The notes beneath the pieces were generated by a model. That model did no database searches. It saw only the letters and a program-made list of their open reading frames with translations, and had not been told where the DNA came from. Positions 34,381-42,395 of a stretch of DNA of 46,179 nt are shown piece by piece (position 1 is the first letter of the stretch; every line of letters begins with the position of its first letter). The DNA lies in NCBI GenBank assembly GCA_038532435.1, contig JBCBAP010000027.1, positions 1-46,179 of the forward strand. Direction: 5' to 3'. Both the position numbers and the translations under genes were made by a program. This stretch comes from JBCBAP01 sp038532435 (GTDB taxonomy: Bacteria > Pseudomonadota > Alphaproteobacteria > Rhodobacterales > Rhodobacteraceae).

Positions 34381-35480
34381 GTCGCTCGTCCTTGTCCTGA
34401 AATCTCGATCACAAGATCCGCCAGATCCCGGGCCGCGTTCGGGCGGGCCTGCGCCAGGGCGGCCTCCGCCATCGACCGCGCCCGGTTCGGGTCTGACAGA
34501 ATTGCGGCGATATGCGATGAGAGGCCTGCGCTCGTCAACTCGGATTCCGCAACGGCAAGGGCCGCGCCGCACTCCGTCAGCCCCCGCGCGTTCGCGGTCT
34601 GATGGTCCTGTGCAGCCGCGGCATAGGGGATCAGGATCGACGGGCGGCCGATCACTGCGATGTCCGCGACCGACGACGCGCCGGAGCGGGAGATCACCAG
34701 ATGCGCCCGGCTGAGCCGGGAGGGCACGTCGTGAAAGAACGGTTCAACCTCCGCTGCGACCCCCATCTCCTCGTAGGCGCCGGTCACCCGACCGACGTCC
34801 GCGTCCCGCGCCTGGTGGGACACGCTCAGGCGGTCCCGCAGGTCGAAGGGAAGCGCCTCGATGGCGGAGGGCACCACCTCGCTGAGGATGCGCGCGCCCT
34901 GGCTGCCCCCGATCACAAGGAGGTGCAGCGGTCCCTCCCGGTCGATCTCGTAGGGCAGGCCGTGGCGCGCGAGGATCGCCTCCCGCACCGGATTGCCGAC
35001 ATGTTCCGCGACAACGCCGGAAGGCAACTCCGTCGGCCAGACGGCGCAGGCGACCCGAGCAACCCGGCGGGCAAAGAGCGCGTTGACCCGGCCGAGAACG
35101 CCGTTCTGTTCATGGATCAATCTCGGGACACCGAACAGCACCGCGGACGTCATCGCCGGGATCGCCGGATATCCGCCAAAGCCGACCACACAGGCGGGCC
35201 TGTCCCGCAGGACCGAAAGGCTGGCGGACAGGGAACCGGTCAGGATCTTCACCGGGGCCATGGCCTTGTCCACCGCCCCGCCCCGCCCGAAGGTGGAGGA
35301 GGAGTAGACCTTGCGCGTCACCTCATCGGGAAAACCGTCCGCATAGCGGGCGCCACGGGGATCGGTCGACAGGTGCACGCGCCACCCGCGCTCCAGCATC
35401 TCCTCGGCGAGCGCCTGGGCCGGGAACATGTGCCCACCGGTCCCACCGGCGGCGATGACAAGCAGCGGTGCCTCAGCCAT
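34377..35480 (-). CDS. murG: lipid II synthase MurG (GlcNAc transferase)
   Basis: A 367-aa GT28 glycosyltransferase that adds GlcNAc to lipid I on the inner face of the membrane. The N-terminal glycine loop is LLVIAAGGTGGHMFPAQALA, and the acceptor region is VVGFGGYPAIPAMTSAVLFG. The C-terminal UDP-GlcNAc site is LLVIGGSQGARILSEVVP, with the family motif HLVISRSGASSVADIAVIGR. ATG 35480 (MAEAPLLV) fits the family; the frame extends 11 codons further into ftsW. It overlaps ftsW by 8 nt and murC by 4 nt. Confidence 0.97.
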   Translation of the reverse strand: MAEAPLLVIAAGGTGGHMFPAQALAEEMLERGWRVHLSTDPRGARYADGFPDEVTRKVYSSSTFGRGGAVDKAMAPVKILTGSLSASLSVLRDRPACVVGFGGYPAIPAMTSAVLFGVPRLIHEQNGVLGRVNALFARRVARVACAVWPTELPSGVVAEHVGNPVREAILARHGLPYEIDREGPLHLLVIGGSQGARILSEVVPSAIEALPFDLRDRLSVSHQARDADVGRVTGAYEEMGVAAEVEPFFHDVPSRLSRAHLVISRSGASSVADIAVIGRPSILIPYAAAAQDHQTANARGLTECGAALAVAESELTSAGLSSHIAAILSDPNRARSMAEAALAQARPNAARDLADLVIEISGQGRAT

Positions 35481-36639
35481 AGCGCCCCGCGACGAACGCG
35501 TCCTCCAGATCATCCTGCCGTCGGGTCCGCGTCAGCGCGAGCAGCATGCCCAGCGCTACACCGGCGGCGAGCAGGGATGATCCCCCGTAGCTGATGAAGG
35601 GCAACGTCATCCCCTTGGCGGGCAAAAGCCGGACGGCCACGCCCATGTTGATGATCGCCTGAAACGCAAAGACGGCGGCGAGGCCCGTGCCCGCCAGCCG
35701 CACGAACGGATCCCGCTCCCGGACCAGACGGTGCAGCGCGCGCAGGGTGATGGTCAGAAAGAGCGCGAGGATGATGACGACGAGCACGAAGCCATACTCC
35801 TCCGCCGCGACCGCGATGATGAAATCCGTGTGCGCGTCGGGCAGGCGCATCTTCACCTCACCATGGCCGATCCCCACACCGAAGAACCCGCCATCGTTGA
35901 TCGCTTTCGTTGCGTAGCCGAGCTGGGTCGTCGGATCGATCACCGGGTTGAGATAGCCATCGATGCGCCGGGCGAAATGTTCGGAGGCGTGGTAGGCGAT
36001 TGTGCCCACGCCCACCACGATTCCGGCGAGGATCATGAGAAGCACCATCGGCGCACCGGCCACGAAATACATCACGCCCCAGGTCGCCACAACAAGGCTC
36101 GCCTGTCCGAAGTCCGGTTGCAGCGCGAGAAGGGCCGCGAGCAGCACGGTCACGATAAAGGAGAGGAACTTCCCCGGTGGGCCGTTCCTCGTGAAGCTCG
36201 CGGACATCAGCCATGCCGCGAAGATGACGAAGGCGGGTTTGGCGAACTCCGACGGCTGGAGGGAGACGAAGCCAAGCGAATACCACCGCACCGCGCCCTT
36301 GCCGAAGTCCGTGCCGAGGGCGGGCAAAAGCGCGATGGAGATCAGCGCACCGGCGAAGGCCAGAACGCCGAGCCTGCGCACCCATTTGGGCGACATCAAC
36401 GATACGATGAACATCGCCGAGAGGCCGACGCCACCAAAGATTGCCTGCCGGATCACGTAGTGAAACGGCCCGAGCCCGTTGCGCTCCGCCAACGGGGGTG
36501 AGGCAGCAAGGCCGAGGAGCATGCCGACCAGAAACAGCACGAGCACGGCGGACAGAGTCCACCGGTCTACCGTCCGCCACCAGCGGGACAGCAGCGCCTC
36601 GCCTCCCGCGTGAGGCGGCGTGATGCTCAGTTCGGCCAT
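35473..36639 (-). CDS. ftsW: SEDS glycosyltransferase FtsW
   Basis: A 388-aa polytopic membrane protein that polymerises lipid II at the septum together with FtsI. About ten hydrophobic helices are seen from residue 30 on. The SEDS hallmark is the large periplasmic-loop sequence IDPTTQLGYATKAINDGGFF, followed by GVGIGHGEVKMRLPDAHTDF and the closing GMTLPFISYGGSSLLAAGVA. ATG 36639 (MAELSITPPHAGG) is chosen over the longer frame, whose extra residues are not hydrophobic or conserved; the Shine-Dalgarno sequence is weak. It overlaps murG by 8 nt. A 377-nt gap separates it from the upstream GFA gene, so a local promoter is possible. Confidence 0.96.
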   Translation of the reverse strand: MAELSITPPHAGGEALLSRWWRTVDRWTLSAVLVLFLVGMLLGLAASPPLAERNGLGPFHYVIRQAIFGGVGLSAMFIVSLMSPKWVRRLGVLAFAGALISIALLPALGTDFGKGAVRWYSLGFVSLQPSEFAKPAFVIFAAWLMSASFTRNGPPGKFLSFIVTVLLAALLALQPDFGQASLVVATWGVMYFVAGAPMVLLMILAGIVVGVGTIAYHASEHFARRIDGYLNPVIDPTTQLGYATKAINDGGFFGVGIGHGEVKMRLPDAHTDFIIAVAAEEYGFVLVVIILALFLTITLRALHRLVRERDPFVRLAGTGLAAVFAFQAIINMGVAVRLLPAKGMTLPFISYGGSSLLAAGVALGMLLALTRTRRQDDLEDAFVAGRYG

Positions 36640-37016
36640 GGGATACTGCCCGTCCTCATGCCTGATCAAATGCCCGGTTTCCGGGTCATCGCAGGAGTGT
36701 AGCGAAGGGGCGGCGAAAGCGCCAGTGTCTGGGTGGGTCGGAGCCAAGGGCATTCGAGATCGGCTTGTATCAGGTGTGCCCTCCGTTTGCACCGCCGCCC
36801 TGGTCACCGCGGGATTTCACTGAGGTTGTTTGTCCAGACGCTTACCCTTTGCTTCGAAACTCCGGGTTCGTCGAAACGGCCCCCGCATCGAATCTGACGC
36901 TCGGTGGAGCCGCTCAGCCGGGTCCCGCGCGTGGCTATGCCCGGGTTTGATCAAGCTTGGCGAACCGTCGGAGGGAGGCAGATCAAGGGACCAGCCCGAT
37001 GCCGTACCGAAGGCCG
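36640..37016. other. intergenic gap inside the dcw cluster (between the GFA gene and ftsW)
   Basis: These 377 nt contain no frame I would call a gene; short frames on both strands lack Shine-Dalgarno sequences and any family likeness. It is the longest gene-free gap in the dcw cluster and may carry an internal promoter for ftsW and the genes after it. No terminator-like hairpin was seen. Confidence 0.45.
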
Positions 37017-37469
37017 TTATTGCAACGCGTCCAACCGCGCGAGACTGTCGGCGGGCCAGACCTTGTATCGGTCATAATGCGCGGGGAACTGCGGAGCCCC
37101 AGGAGGAAGGTCCAACCAGTCGACCTTGCTAGCCGTGTAGATATGGACGCTAGGACGCATCTCTTCCGGCGCGTCCAGGGTGCAGGCGCGGAGGTAGATC
37201 ATGCGCGCCCGCCGCGCATAGGCGCTCCAGAGCGGGGTCTGGCAGGTCGGGCAGCGGTGGATCGCGTGGTATGATCCGGAGGCGGTGGGCACCGCTACCG
37301 CCACGGGCACCTCCCCCGCGATCTCGATCCAACGGCGCCCGACCATCGCGTTGATCACGAAGGGGGCGCCGGATTCACGCTGGCAGTGCCTGCAATGGCA
37401 GGCATGGACAAAAAGCGGCGGCTCATCGAGCCGGTAGCGCACGGCACCACAGGCGCACCCGCCGGTCAT
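37017..37469 (-). CDS. GFA/CENP-V family zinc protein
   Basis: A 150-aa protein of the Gfa (glutathione-dependent formaldehyde-activating enzyme-like) fold. Zinc-site motifs are GGCACGAVRYRL (Cys-x-Cys), ACHCRHCQRESGAPFV and RCPTCQTPLWSAY. The family-typical C-terminus is VHIYTASKVDWLDLPPGAPQ. Members bind zinc through these cysteines; true formaldehyde activation is shown for few, so the function is open. Its ATG overlaps the murD stop as ATGA, so it is translationally coupled to a peptidoglycan gene. That is not a canonical dcw neighbour. Confidence 0.88.
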   Translation of the reverse strand: MTGGCACGAVRYRLDEPPLFVHACHCRHCQRESGAPFVINAMVGRRWIEIAGEVPVAVAVPTASGSYHAIHRCPTCQTPLWSAYARRARMIYLRACTLDAPEEMRPSVHIYTASKVDWLDLPPGAPQFPAHYDRYKVWPADSLARLDALQ

Positions 37470-38866
37470 CCCCGCGCAGCAAAGAGCGCTTCGAACGCTT
37501 CCCCCCGCGCCTCAAAACTCGCGAACTGGTCGAAGCTCGCGCAGGCCGGAGCGAGCAGCAGCACTTCGCGCGGCTCTGCCTCCGCAATCGCGTCCGCGAC
37601 CGCCTGCTCCAGCGTTCCACATACCTGATGGGGCCACCCGCCGAGCGTTGTTGCGAAATCGTCAGCCGCCGCTCCAATCAGATAGGACTTCCGGACCCGC
37701 TCCATCAAAGGCAGCAGCGGTGCTATCCCCCCTTCCTTCGGCACTCCACCCGCGATCCAGCGGATGTTTTCGAAGGCGAGCAGCGCCTTTTCCGCCGCAT
37801 CCGCGTTGGTGGCCTTGGAATCATTGACCCAGGTCACGCCGTCCGTCTGACCAAGGATCTGGCACCGATGCCGCAGCCCGGGATAGCTGCGCAACCCGGT
37901 CTCGACCACCTTCGGCGGGACCTGCAGGGACCGCGCCGCCGCGTAGGCGGCGCAGGCATTCTGGTGGTTGTGGGTGCCCGGAAGGCCCGGAACGTCCCGC
38001 AGGTCGATGCTCGATACCTGCCGACCGCGCCGCCATTCCGCGAGAAACCCCTTGCGGGCGAACACGGACCAGCCGTCGCCCTTCAACTGTTCGGTGGTCG
38101 AGATCCTCACGACCGGATCACCGTTGGTGATCTCCTCCCGCATCTGGGCGGCGAGGAACCGGCCCTCCACCTCATCGATGCCGATGATCGCCCGCTCCGG
38201 CCCGCCTTCAGCAAAGAGGCGTCGCTTGGCAGCGAAGTAACCGCCATGGCCCCCGTGGCGGTCAAGATGGTCCGGACTGAGGTTGAGAAACACGCCGATG
38301 TCGGGGCTGAGTGCCCGGGCAAGCTCGATCTGATAGGAACTGAGCTCCAGCACGATCGTGTCCCCGTCCTCCGCCGGGTCGAGATCGAGCACTCCGCGCC
38401 CGATATTGCCGCCCATCTGGACCCGCCGGTCCGCCGTTTCGAGGATGTGGGTGAGAAGGGCTGTGGTCGTGGACTTCCCGTTCGAGCCGGTGATTGCAAC
38501 GATCCGCGGCGGGCTGTCGAAGCTTTCCCACCCCTCGGTGGCGAAGGAGCGGAAGAAGAGGCCGACATCATTGTCGACCACGGCGCCAAACCGCCAGGCC
38601 TGCTGGATCGCCTTGTGCGGGGCGGGATAGAGATGGGGGATACCCGGGGAGGTGACGAGCAGGGCCATATCCTCCCACGGACGGTCCCGCGTGAGATCGG
38701 CAACCGTGAAGCCTTCCGCCTCTGCGCCGTCCCGTGCGTCCGCGCCGTCATCCCAGCAGACCGGATCCGCGCCGCCTGCAAGGAGGGCACGCGCCGCGGC
38801 CAGGCCCGAGCGGCCAAGCCCCAGGACGCCCACCTTGCGCCCTTCGTATCCGCGGACGGGTATCAT
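37466..38866 (-). CDS. murD: UDP-N-acetylmuramoyl-L-alanine--D-glutamate ligase
   Basis: A 466-aa Mur ligase that adds D-Glu to UDP-MurNAc-L-Ala. The N-terminal UDP-binding domain has KVGVLGLGRSGLAAARALL. The P-loop is IVAITGSNGKSTTTALLTHI. The family segments LSSYQIELARALSPDIGVFLN, LSPDHLDRHGGHGGYFAAK and the C-terminal WVNDSKATNADAAEKAL are all present. The ATG overlaps the stop of the upstream P-loop ATPase gene (ATGA), and its stop overlaps the start of the GFA gene (ATGA). Confidence 0.97.
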   Translation of the reverse strand: MIPVRGYEGRKVGVLGLGRSGLAAARALLAGGADPVCWDDGADARDGAEAEGFTVADLTRDRPWEDMALLVTSPGIPHLYPAPHKAIQQAWRFGAVVDNDVGLFFRSFATEGWESFDSPPRIVAITGSNGKSTTTALLTHILETADRRVQMGGNIGRGVLDLDPAEDGDTIVLELSSYQIELARALSPDIGVFLNLSPDHLDRHGGHGGYFAAKRRLFAEGGPERAIIGIDEVEGRFLAAQMREEITNGDPVVRISTTEQLKGDGWSVFARKGFLAEWRRGRQVSSIDLRDVPGLPGTHNHQNACAAYAAARSLQVPPKVVETGLRSYPGLRHRCQILGQTDGVTWVNDSKATNADAAEKALLAFENIRWIAGGVPKEGGIAPLLPLMERVRKSYLIGAAADDFATTLGGWPHQVCGTLEQAVADAIAEAEPREVLLLAPACASFDQFASFEARGEAFEALFAARG

Positions 38867-39399
38867 GTCGGTCTTCCTTCCAGTCTGTCCTCGATCCAGA
38901 TGACCCGCTCGTCCAACGGCAGGCGGGGCACCGGGATCAGGTCATACCCTCTCGCGCGGTAGCCGTCATGCAAAGCATTGTATTCAGACACGGCCGCGTC
39001 GAAATCATGCTGCCGCTCCGCGTCGGTCTTGAAAAGCTCGGGCCAGGGCGGGAACAGAAACACCGCTCGGCTGTAGGCCGGGACCGGTTCGGGGTTTGGG
39101 ATGCCGCGGCGGTCGAGTGCCACCAGCGCATCGACCATGGAGCGATCGAAGATCACTGGCGTCGGTTCGGTGGCAACCGCGTCAAAATCAGCACGGGCGA
39201 CGGCGACGCACGCGAGGGCGAACCCGGCAGGGTCGTCCCACGGCAGGGGACCTTCCCTGGCCTTCAGCGATGCCCGCACGATCCTGCGCCCCGGCTCCGG
39301 CACCGTTGCGTGACCGCGCGCGGCGAGTGCCTCCAACAGCGTGGATTTGCCCGCACCGGAGCAGCCGGTGAAGACGATGCGGGGGCTGACGGGTGACAT
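38863..39399 (-). CDS. P-loop ATPase/kinase-like protein (AAA_28 type)
   Basis: A 178-aa P-loop NTPase. Walker A is RIVFTGCSGAGKSTLLEALA near residue 7, and a Walker B-like strand is PVIFDRSMVDAL. The C-terminal half (YRARGYDLIPVPRLPLDERV) resembles the AAA_28 ATP-binding family, small proteins close to nucleotide or cofactor kinases. The substrate is unknown. ATG 39399 is chosen because AAGGA lies 7 nt upstream; an ATG 11 codons earlier has no Shine-Dalgarno sequence. It is coupled to murD by ATGA overlap and separated from mraY by 161 nt. Confidence 0.8.
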   Translation of the reverse strand: MSPVSPRIVFTGCSGAGKSTLLEALAARGHATVPEPGRRIVRASLKAREGPLPWDDPAGFALACVAVARADFDAVATEPTPVIFDRSMVDALVALDRRGIPNPEPVPAYSRAVFLFPPWPELFKTDAERQHDFDAAVSEYNALHDGYRARGYDLIPVPRLPLDERVIWIEDRLEGRPT

Positions 39400-39560
39400 C
39401 TCCGCGTCCTTCTCCGGTCCGGGATCGATCATCGCACACTTGGACGTCGGACCTCACTGTCCGACATTGGTCACGGTGCAGCGTAGTGGGTCGACGGGGC
39501 TATCATGCTGATCGCTTCGGGCGCGTTTCGCCACCGCGCTTCACCGCGCCCGCCAAAGGT

Positions 39561-40646
39561 TCAACGCAGCTTCAACGTTGCGAGTCCAACCAGCGCAAGG
39601 ATCAGAGAGATGATCCAGAAGCGGATGACGATGGTCGATTCCGCCCAGCCCAGCTTCTCGAAATGGTGGTGGATCGGGGCCATCAGGAACACCCGCTTGC
39701 CCGTCCGCTTGTAGACGGCAACCTGGATCAGGACGCTCAAGGCCTCGACGACGAAGAGCCCACCGATGATCGCCAGCACGATCTCGTGCTTTGTCGCCAC
39801 CGCGATTGCCCCGAGCGCGCCACCGAGCGCGAGGCTCCCTGTGTCGCCCATGAACACCGCCGCAGGCGGCGCGTTGTACCACAGGAATCCAAGCCCGGCG
39901 CCGATGATCGCGGCACAAAACACGGTGATCTCCCCGGTCCCGGCGACGTAGTGCACGTCGAGATACTGGGTAAAGTCGGTGCGCCCAACGAAGTAGGCGA
40001 TGATCCCGAAACTCGCTGCCGCGATCATCACCGGCATGATTGCAAGCCCGTCAAGGCCGTCCGTCAGGTTCACGGAATTCGCCGCCCCCACGATCACGAT
40101 CATCGCAAAGGGAATGAAGACATAGCTGAGATTGAGCAGCAGGTCCTTGAAGACGGGAAAGGCGAGCTGACCCGACAGCTGGGGCTCGTGCAGATACATC
40201 GCCCAGATGCCTGCAAGTGCTGCGATGCCAAAGCCTCCGGCAAGCCGGATGCGGCCCGAGACCCCTTTGCTGTTCGATTTGGATACCTTCATGAAATCGT
40301 CGGCGAAGCCGATGGCGCCGAAGCCGAGGGTCACGAACAGAACCAGCCAGACATAGCCGTTGTCCCATCGCGCCCAAAGCAGGGTCGCCACGAGAAGCGA
40401 CATGAGGATCAGCACCCCCCCCATTGTCGGCGTGCCCGCTTTTTCCAGCAGGTGACGTTCCGGCCCGTCATCGCGGATCGGCTGGCCCGTCTTCTGCCGT
40501 TTGCGCAACTGGTTGATCACCGGGCGTCCGAACAGGAACCCGATGAAAAGCGCGGTGAAGAACGCGCCGCCGGAGCGGAACGTGAGGTAGCGGAACAGGT
40601 TGAACACGTCCCCGCCGTCCGAAAACTGCGTGAGGTAGTAGAGCAT
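39561..40646 (-). CDS. mraY: phospho-N-acetylmuramoyl-pentapeptide transferase
   Basis: A 361-aa polytopic enzyme that transfers phospho-MurNAc-pentapeptide to undecaprenyl phosphate, forming lipid I. Family marks are AGTPTMGGVLIL, the catalytic GFADDFMKVSKSNSKGVSGR, NSVNLTDGLDGLAI, AAVFMGDTGSLALGGALG and the HHH motif in MAPIHHHFEKLGW. About ten membrane helices are present. Its ATG overlaps the murF stop by one base (TGATG), so murF and mraY are translationally coupled. Confidence 0.98.
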   Translation of the reverse strand: MLYYLTQFSDGGDVFNLFRYLTFRSGGAFFTALFIGFLFGRPVINQLRKRQKTGQPIRDDGPERHLLEKAGTPTMGGVLILMSLLVATLLWARWDNGYVWLVLFVTLGFGAIGFADDFMKVSKSNSKGVSGRIRLAGGFGIAALAGIWAMYLHEPQLSGQLAFPVFKDLLLNLSYVFIPFAMIVIVGAANSVNLTDGLDGLAIMPVMIAAASFGIIAYFVGRTDFTQYLDVHYVAGTGEITVFCAAIIGAGLGFLWYNAPPAAVFMGDTGSLALGGALGAIAVATKHEIVLAIIGGLFVVEALSVLIQVAVYKRTGKRVFLMAPIHHHFEKLGWAESTIVIRFWIISLILALVGLATLKLR

Positions 40647-42100
40647 CAGCCCTCCCCATCATCTTGTGTGTCAGCGGGCATCGCTTGGCCCAGTTTCAGG
40701 ATCGCGTCAACGATGATTGCGGCGCGGGAGCCCTTCGACCCCTTGACCAGCGCAACGTCACCCGCGTCGAGCAGGCGTCCGGCGCGTTTGGCCAGGGTCT
40801 GGGCAGCATCGTGATGCTCCCCGCGCTGGCCCGGCGGCAGCGCGGTGTGAAGATGAGCCATCAGCGGGCCTGCGGTGTGAATACGGTCCGCGGCAAGGAC
40901 CGCAGCAAGGGTCGCAAGACCCGCATGTTCCGCAGCCTCCGTGGGCCCGAGCTCAAGCATGTCCGTGAGGAACGCGACCCGCCGTCCTCTCGCGACCCGC
41001 CCGATATCGTGACGGGGTTCGGATGCGGCGAGCACTTCGAAGGCAGCGGCCATGGAAGTGGGGTTGGCGTTGTAGGCATCGTCGATCAGCTCCACCGAAC
41101 CGTCGAGTTGTCCGTCGCCCAGCGCAACGGTCCAGCGGGCTCCACGGCCCGCGGGCGGGGCCCATTGGCCAAGCGCGAGCGCGGCCTGGTCCACATCGGC
41201 ACCCACCGCCTCCACCGCCGCGAGGACGGCCATCGCGTTGAGCGCGAGGTGCCGACCGGGTGCGGCGATCTTCAGAAACATGCGGTTGCCGCGGATGCGG
41301 GCCTCGACCAGCGTCCGCCGACCGCGCAGGGTTGCCTTCCGCATCAGGTAGGGTGGGCGACCCGCGCCGCCGAAGGGCACGATAGTCGCCCCCGCGCGCA
41401 GGGCTCGGGCACGGACCAGCCGGTAGGTTCCCATGTCCCGGTTCAGGATCGCGGTGCCCCCGGGCTCCAGCCCCTCGCAGATGGAGGCCTTCTCCCGGGC
41501 GATGCCGCGCACATCGACGAAGGCCGCCGCATGCACCGCGGCGACGGTGGTCACGATGGCCGCGTGGGGCCGCGCAAGGCAGGAGAGCGGCGCGATCTCC
41601 CCCGGCGCGTTCATGCCGATCTCGATGACGGCGAACTCCGCGTCCCGCGGCATCCGCGCGAGCGTCAGGGGCACACCCCAATGGTTGTTGAAGCTGCGCT
41701 CCGCCGCGTGCACGCGCCCCTGCGGCGCGAGGACATGCTGCAGCATGTCCTTGGTGCCTGTCTTCCCCACGGATCCGGTGACGGCGATGACTCGGGCAGC
41801 ACTGCGCGCGCGCGCGGCACGGGCCAGAGCCTCCAGCGCAGGCAGCACCTCCGGCACCATCAGAAGCGGCGCGTCCTCCGCCACGCCGTCGGGCCGATGG
41901 GTGACGAGCGCGGCGGCGGCACCTTTCCTCAGCGCGTCGGCGACGAAATCGTGGCCGTCCCTCGCATCCTTGAGCGCGACGAAGAGGTCACCGTCCGCAA
42001 CCTCCCGGCTGTCGATGGTCACGCCCGTGACCTTGAACGGCACGGTCGCCTGCCCGCCTGTCGCGCGCGCGGCCTCATCAGATGTCCACAAGGGGGTCAT
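40646..42100 (-). CDS. murF: UDP-N-acetylmuramoyl-tripeptide--D-alanyl-D-alanine ligase
   Basis: A 484-aa Mur ligase that adds D-Ala-D-Ala to the muramyl tripeptide. The N-terminal domain has TIDSREVADGDLFVALKDAR. The P-loop is VIAVTGSVGKTGTKDMLQHV. Other family marks are SFNNHWGVPLTLARMP, FAVIEIGMNAPGEIAPL and the C-terminal IDDAYNANPTSMAAAFEVL. ATG 42100 fits the family length. Upstream is a 295-nt gap to murE instead of the usual overlap, so murF may have a promoter of its own. Confidence 0.97.
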   Translation of the reverse strand: MTPLWTSDEAARATGGQATVPFKVTGVTIDSREVADGDLFVALKDARDGHDFVADALRKGAAAALVTHRPDGVAEDAPLLMVPEVLPALEALARAARARSAARVIAVTGSVGKTGTKDMLQHVLAPQGRVHAAERSFNNHWGVPLTLARMPRDAEFAVIEIGMNAPGEIAPLSCLARPHAAIVTTVAAVHAAAFVDVRGIAREKASICEGLEPGGTAILNRDMGTYRLVRARALRAGATIVPFGGAGRPPYLMRKATLRGRRTLVEARIRGNRMFLKIAAPGRHLALNAMAVLAAVEAVGADVDQAALALGQWAPPAGRGARWTVALGDGQLDGSVELIDDAYNANPTSMAAAFEVLAASEPRHDIGRVARGRRVAFLTDMLELGPTEAAEHAGLATLAAVLAADRIHTAGPLMAHLHTALPPGQRGEHHDAAQTLAKRAGRLLDAGDVALVKGSKGSRAAIIVDAILKLGQAMPADTQDDGEG

Positions 42101-42395
42101 CGGAGCACCCGCCCGCGGTCGGGAACGGACGGACGGTGCTCCCGGACTGGCCCACCGATGAGGTGTGAAAGGTGGCCAACACTGTAGCGATCCCGGGTGA
42201 GGTGAGGCCGAAGGTTTGGTGTGGAGCGATGTGTGGTGCGCGCGATGCCGCAGCGACGTGTCGACGTGATGTCATTCGCGAAGCTTTTCCAGCCCACCGT
42301 CGCGTAGTGGCGTACCGTCGGACCCCCTCCGTACAGGAACGGCGGTTCAGGCGGCGATCCTGCGCGAGGCAAGGCCTCCAGAACGTAGCGACAGC
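42101..42395. other. intergenic gap between murE and murF
   Basis: These 295 nt have no credible gene. A minus-strand frame spanning the gap lacks hydrophobic, repeat or family features and overlaps both flanking genes. It may hold a promoter for murF, but I can identify no clear -35/-10 pair. Confidence 0.4.
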
